Shown here piece after piece: positions 61,383-64,000 of a stretch of 64,000 nt of DNA. Source of the stretch: Candidatus Woesearchaeota archaeon (lineage in GTDB: Archaea; Nanobdellota; Nanobdellia; Woesearchaeales; JACJVW01); NCBI GenBank assembly GCA_020637435.1, contig JACJVW010000001.1, forward strand, positions 62,001-126,000, written 5' to 3'. Under the pieces are notes generated by a model. That model saw only the letters and a list, made by a program, of their open reading frames with translations. It was not told the DNA's origin and made no database searches. A program made the position numbers and the translations under genes. The stretch's first letter is position 1. Every line of letters begins with the position of its first letter.

Positions 61383-61521
61383 ACCCTAAGGGACAGGAAC
61401 TCGCATTAATAAAATTGACCTTTTAGCACCCTATTTTCATAATACCCAGATACTACGGCATAGCATTGTCTGCAACGCATTCACCACAAACTATTTAAGC
61501 GCTAAAAGCCCAACATAGCAT

Positions 61522-62622
61522 ATGGCAGTCATCACCCCATGGGATGTCAAAGGCGATATCGACTATGAGAAAGTCATAAATGAATTTGGACTCAAACACC
61601 TTGAGAAACTCCCCTCTGAATTTATGGAGCACATACTCTTTCGCAGAAAAAAAGTCTTTGCACACCGTGATTTTCAAAGCATCCTAAAAGCGAAATCTGA
61701 AGGCAAAAAGTTTGTAATGATGACCGGCCTCATGCCAACAGGCATGCTCCATATAGGACATATGATTCTTGCACAGCAGATGATATTCTATCAGAAACTC
61801 GGTGCAAAACTCTACATCTGTGTTGCTGATATTGAAGCCTGGAACGCCCGCGGTCAATCTCTTGAAGTCTCCAGGGAAAAAGCCATCGAGCAGTACATCA
61901 CCAATTACATTGCTCTTGGCCTTGAACCAAAGAATTGCGAAATCTACTTCCAAAGCAACCGCTCAAGTGACCCGGTCAAAGCAAATGCATATTACCGACT
62001 GCAAAACGTACTCGCAAGACATGCAACTTTCAATGAATTCAAGGCAGTATACGGGGAAATCTCCCCTGGCAAAATGGTCTCATCACTGCTGCAAGCAGCA
62101 GATATGCTCCACGTCCAGCTTCCGGAGTTTGAAGGACCTGTACCAACGTTCGTTCCGGTGGGTGTTGACCAGGACCCTCATCTGAGGCTCGCTCGCGATA
62201 TTGCTAAACGCTACAAAGAACACAGATTCATGCAGCTCGCATCAACCTATCACCTCTTCGTTCCAGGGCTTGGAGGAGGCAAGATGTCATCATCCGATCC
62301 AAGTTCATTCATCTCCTTGACCGATACACCAAAAGACATCAAGAAGAAGATAAACAAATACGCATTCTCCGGTGGGCAGGCGACCATAGAAGAGCACCGA
62401 AAGCTCGGCGGCGATCCTGATATCGATACCAGCTACAGATGGCTGACCTTTTTTGAGGAAGACGATGAAAAACTTGCTAAAGTCTACAAAGACTACAGAT
62501 CCGGAAAACTGCTTTCTGGCGAACTCAAAGCGATACTTGTCGAGAAGATGAGCGCATTCCTCGAAAACCACCAGAAAAAACGCGAAGCGGCTAAGAAGAG
62601 AATATCAGAATTTTTTGACTAA
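61522..62622 (+). CDS. trpS: tryptophanyl-tRNA synthetase, archaeal type
   Basis: The protein (366 aa) has the class I signatures TGMLHIGHMILA (HIGH, about 75-80) and GGGKMSSSDPSS (KMSKS, about 255), plus the archaeal/eukaryotic N-terminal segment. It charges tRNA-Trp. A TATA-like ctatttaag (61491-61499) lies about 27 nt upstream. TyrRS is the nearest alternative, but length and the N-terminal WDV motif favour TrpRS. Confidence 0.92.
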   Translation: MAVITPWDVKGDIDYEKVINEFGLKHLEKLPSEFMEHILFRRKKVFAHRDFQSILKAKSEGKKFVMMTGLMPTGMLHIGHMILAQQMIFYQKLGAKLYICVADIEAWNARGQSLEVSREKAIEQYITNYIALGLEPKNCEIYFQSNRSSDPVKANAYYRLQNVLARHATFNEFKAVYGEISPGKMVSSLLQAADMLHVQLPEFEGPVPTFVPVGVDQDPHLRLARDIAKRYKEHRFMQLASTYHLFVPGLGGGKMSSSDPSSFISLTDTPKDIKKKINKYAFSGGQATIEEHRKLGGDPDIDTSYRWLTFFEEDDEKLAKVYKDYRSGKLLSGELKAILVEKMSAFLENHQKKREAAKKRISEFFD

Positions 62623-62655
62623 TCCTTTTTATATTATGCAAACTTCCAGGTTGAG

Positions 62656-64000
62656 ATGGAAACATACGAAGGTGTCGCAAAAGTCCTAAGAGTGGACATT
62701 CCCGGTCCTGTACACCGTGACGGATGGAAAAACGACACATGTAGTGGTTGCAAAACGTGAGAGCTTCGTACCTGGAGATGTGATCCACATCACAGGTAAA
62801 ATAAAGAACCGCAAAGGAAATATTGAGATTGTAGCAACAACTATCGAGAAACTGAACATTAAATTTGAGGAGATCACTATGAATAATGAACATACTTGGC
62901 AAGTGCCTTCAGAGATATATAACAGATTACAGGAGAGATTCTTTAAGGCAAACGATATGATTGCTGACGCCCTTACAAATAATCGTCTGATTGTACTTCG
63001 CTATCACAATGACACCGACGGCATTCTCTCGGCAGTCCAGCTAGAGAAAGCTATCGGTGCGCAAGCACATAAACTCGGCCTTCGCCGCCATAGCTGCGTA
63101 AGGCAATTATGCAAAGCTCCTTTCTATGACCTCACCGACGCGCTCAAAGATATTGGTCTCAATGAACGCATGGGAAGAGGAGCGCCACTCATCATAATTA
63201 TGGACAATGGTTCTACACCGCAAGACCTTATGGGCATCCGCATAGCAAAATCGAACCACAGCAAGTTAGTCATCGTTGATCATCACAAACCCGAGATGGT
63301 AAACGAACAGCGATCGACCATCTGCGATGAAGTTGATGTGCACATTAATCCTCATCTTGTAGGAGGTAGCAGCCAGATCTGCACAGGCATGCTCGCACAT
63401 GAGCTTGCCAACATCATACACCCGGGCATAGGTCTGCAAGAGTTGCCGGCCATAGCTGCGATAGCTGACAAATCAGAAGGTCCTGAAGTTGACGCGTATA
63501 CTGCCAAGGTACAGATGGACAGAGAGCAGGGCATGAGATATGCCAATTGCATTGACTATATCGCCTTTCAGTTGAGGACCGACTCTGGAAAAGGTGTCTT
63601 TGAGAAAGTATGGTCTTCTGACGCTTTCTTCAGTATTATCTCAGGTCATGTAAGTGAACTCATCAAGAACAGGAAAGATGAGTGCAAAGACCACTTGCGG
63701 GTGATCAGGGATGACGATATAAAAGTAAGGATGATCGACCTCGAAGACAAGACCGGGCCAGACCGATTCCCTCAGCCAGGAAGGACTGTAGGCTTATTGC
63801 ATGACACGTTCTCTGATGAAAAAAGAGTGACAGTAGGTGTAGTGCCTGGAACTATCATAATTAGAGAGAGCATGCCAGTCAAACCTCTCAGCATGGTCAT
63901 CGCACGGCTTAAAGAAAGCTTTCCCACTATCGAGGGAGGAGGGCACGAAGTTGCAGGTTCTATCAAATATCCAGTCAAAGAGAAAGATGCGATCCTGAAG
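62656..64000 (+). CDS. RecJ-like DHH phosphoesterase with apparent N-terminal frameshift (3' end outside window)
   Basis: A TATA box (ctttttatatta, 62626-62637) predicts a start at ATG 62656 (METYEGVAKVLRVDIPGPV), but that frame stops at 62758. The matching continuation TVTDGKTTHVVVAKRE, then PGDVIHITGKIKNRKGNIEI, lies one frame over from about 62711. Together they make an OB-fold, then the DHH motifs RYHNDTDGILSA, VIVDHHKP and GGGHEVAGS. Restoring the frame needs removal of one base near 62704-62720. Alternatively translation of the DHH part starts at ATG 62879, after gaggag. RecJ-like DHH proteins degrade single-stranded DNA or RNA in archaea. No stop before 64000. Confidence 0.75.

Overview
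The window comes from an archaeal chromosome, most likely a DPANN lineage such as Woesearchaeota or Pacearchaeota. The supporting core genes are Rpo7, Spt4, S24e, S27ae, L1, L10/P0, L12/P1, L11, a proteasome alpha subunit, the class I CCA-adding enzyme, GEK1-type D-aminoacyl-tRNA deacylase and archaeal TrpRS. Most host genes have a TATA-like box about 25-30 nt upstream of the start codon, suggesting largely leaderless transcripts. The exact lineage is an inference from gene style, not a placement.

Layout. 1-4.5 kb holds the end of a cysteine-rich exported protein, two unknown proteins, a ribbon-helix-helix/MazF toxin-antitoxin pair, a sulfotransferase and an MscS channel. 4.51-30.25 kb is an integrated mobile element of about 25.7 kb. 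It is bounded by a 20-bp direct repeat (4512-4531 and 30226-30245) that duplicates the 3' end of an intron-containing tRNA-Thr(UGU) gene, and its tyrosine integrase (28897-30165) lies next to that tRNA. From 30.3 kb to the end the host chromosome resumes: a 64-bp tandem repeat carrying copies of the tRNA 5' end, sugar metabolism (GH15, glucokinase), proteasome, surface proteins, the CCA enzyme, the rpo7-spt4-rps24e-rps27ae cluster, the L1-L10-L12 operon, glycosyltransferase and radical SAM genes, L11, an M1 aminopeptidase, DtdA, Maf, TrpRS and a RecJ-like DHH protein with an apparent frameshift.

The mobile element is a defence island with three multi-gene modules. (1) A retron-like unit: a structured non-coding region with a 20-nt inverted repeat (8664-8683 / 8908-8927) and an internal long hairpin (8833-8895), directly followed by a reverse transcriptase with the retron hallmarks NAxxH, YADD and VTG plus a long C-terminal extension, and then by a small protein with an RNxxxH (HEPN-type) motif. 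Two CARF-HTH proteins are transcribed divergently from it, although no CRISPR-Cas genes are present. (2) A compact type I restriction-modification operon (HsdM, HsdS, HsdR) with an RmuC-like coiled-coil protein, a tiny basic peptide, a PIN domain and a GmrSD-like DUF262/DUF1524 nuclease embedded in it. (3) A two-gene operon whose first product joins a complete FtsZ-type GTPase, an HsdS-like specificity domain, a region with an RNxxxH motif and a STAND/AAA-like ATPase; its partner is a second ATPase of similar type.

The best candidates for undescribed biology are the archaeal retron with a HEPN-type partner and CARF neighbours, and the FtsZ-HsdS-ATPase fusion. Functions of these modules are inferred from motifs and context only.
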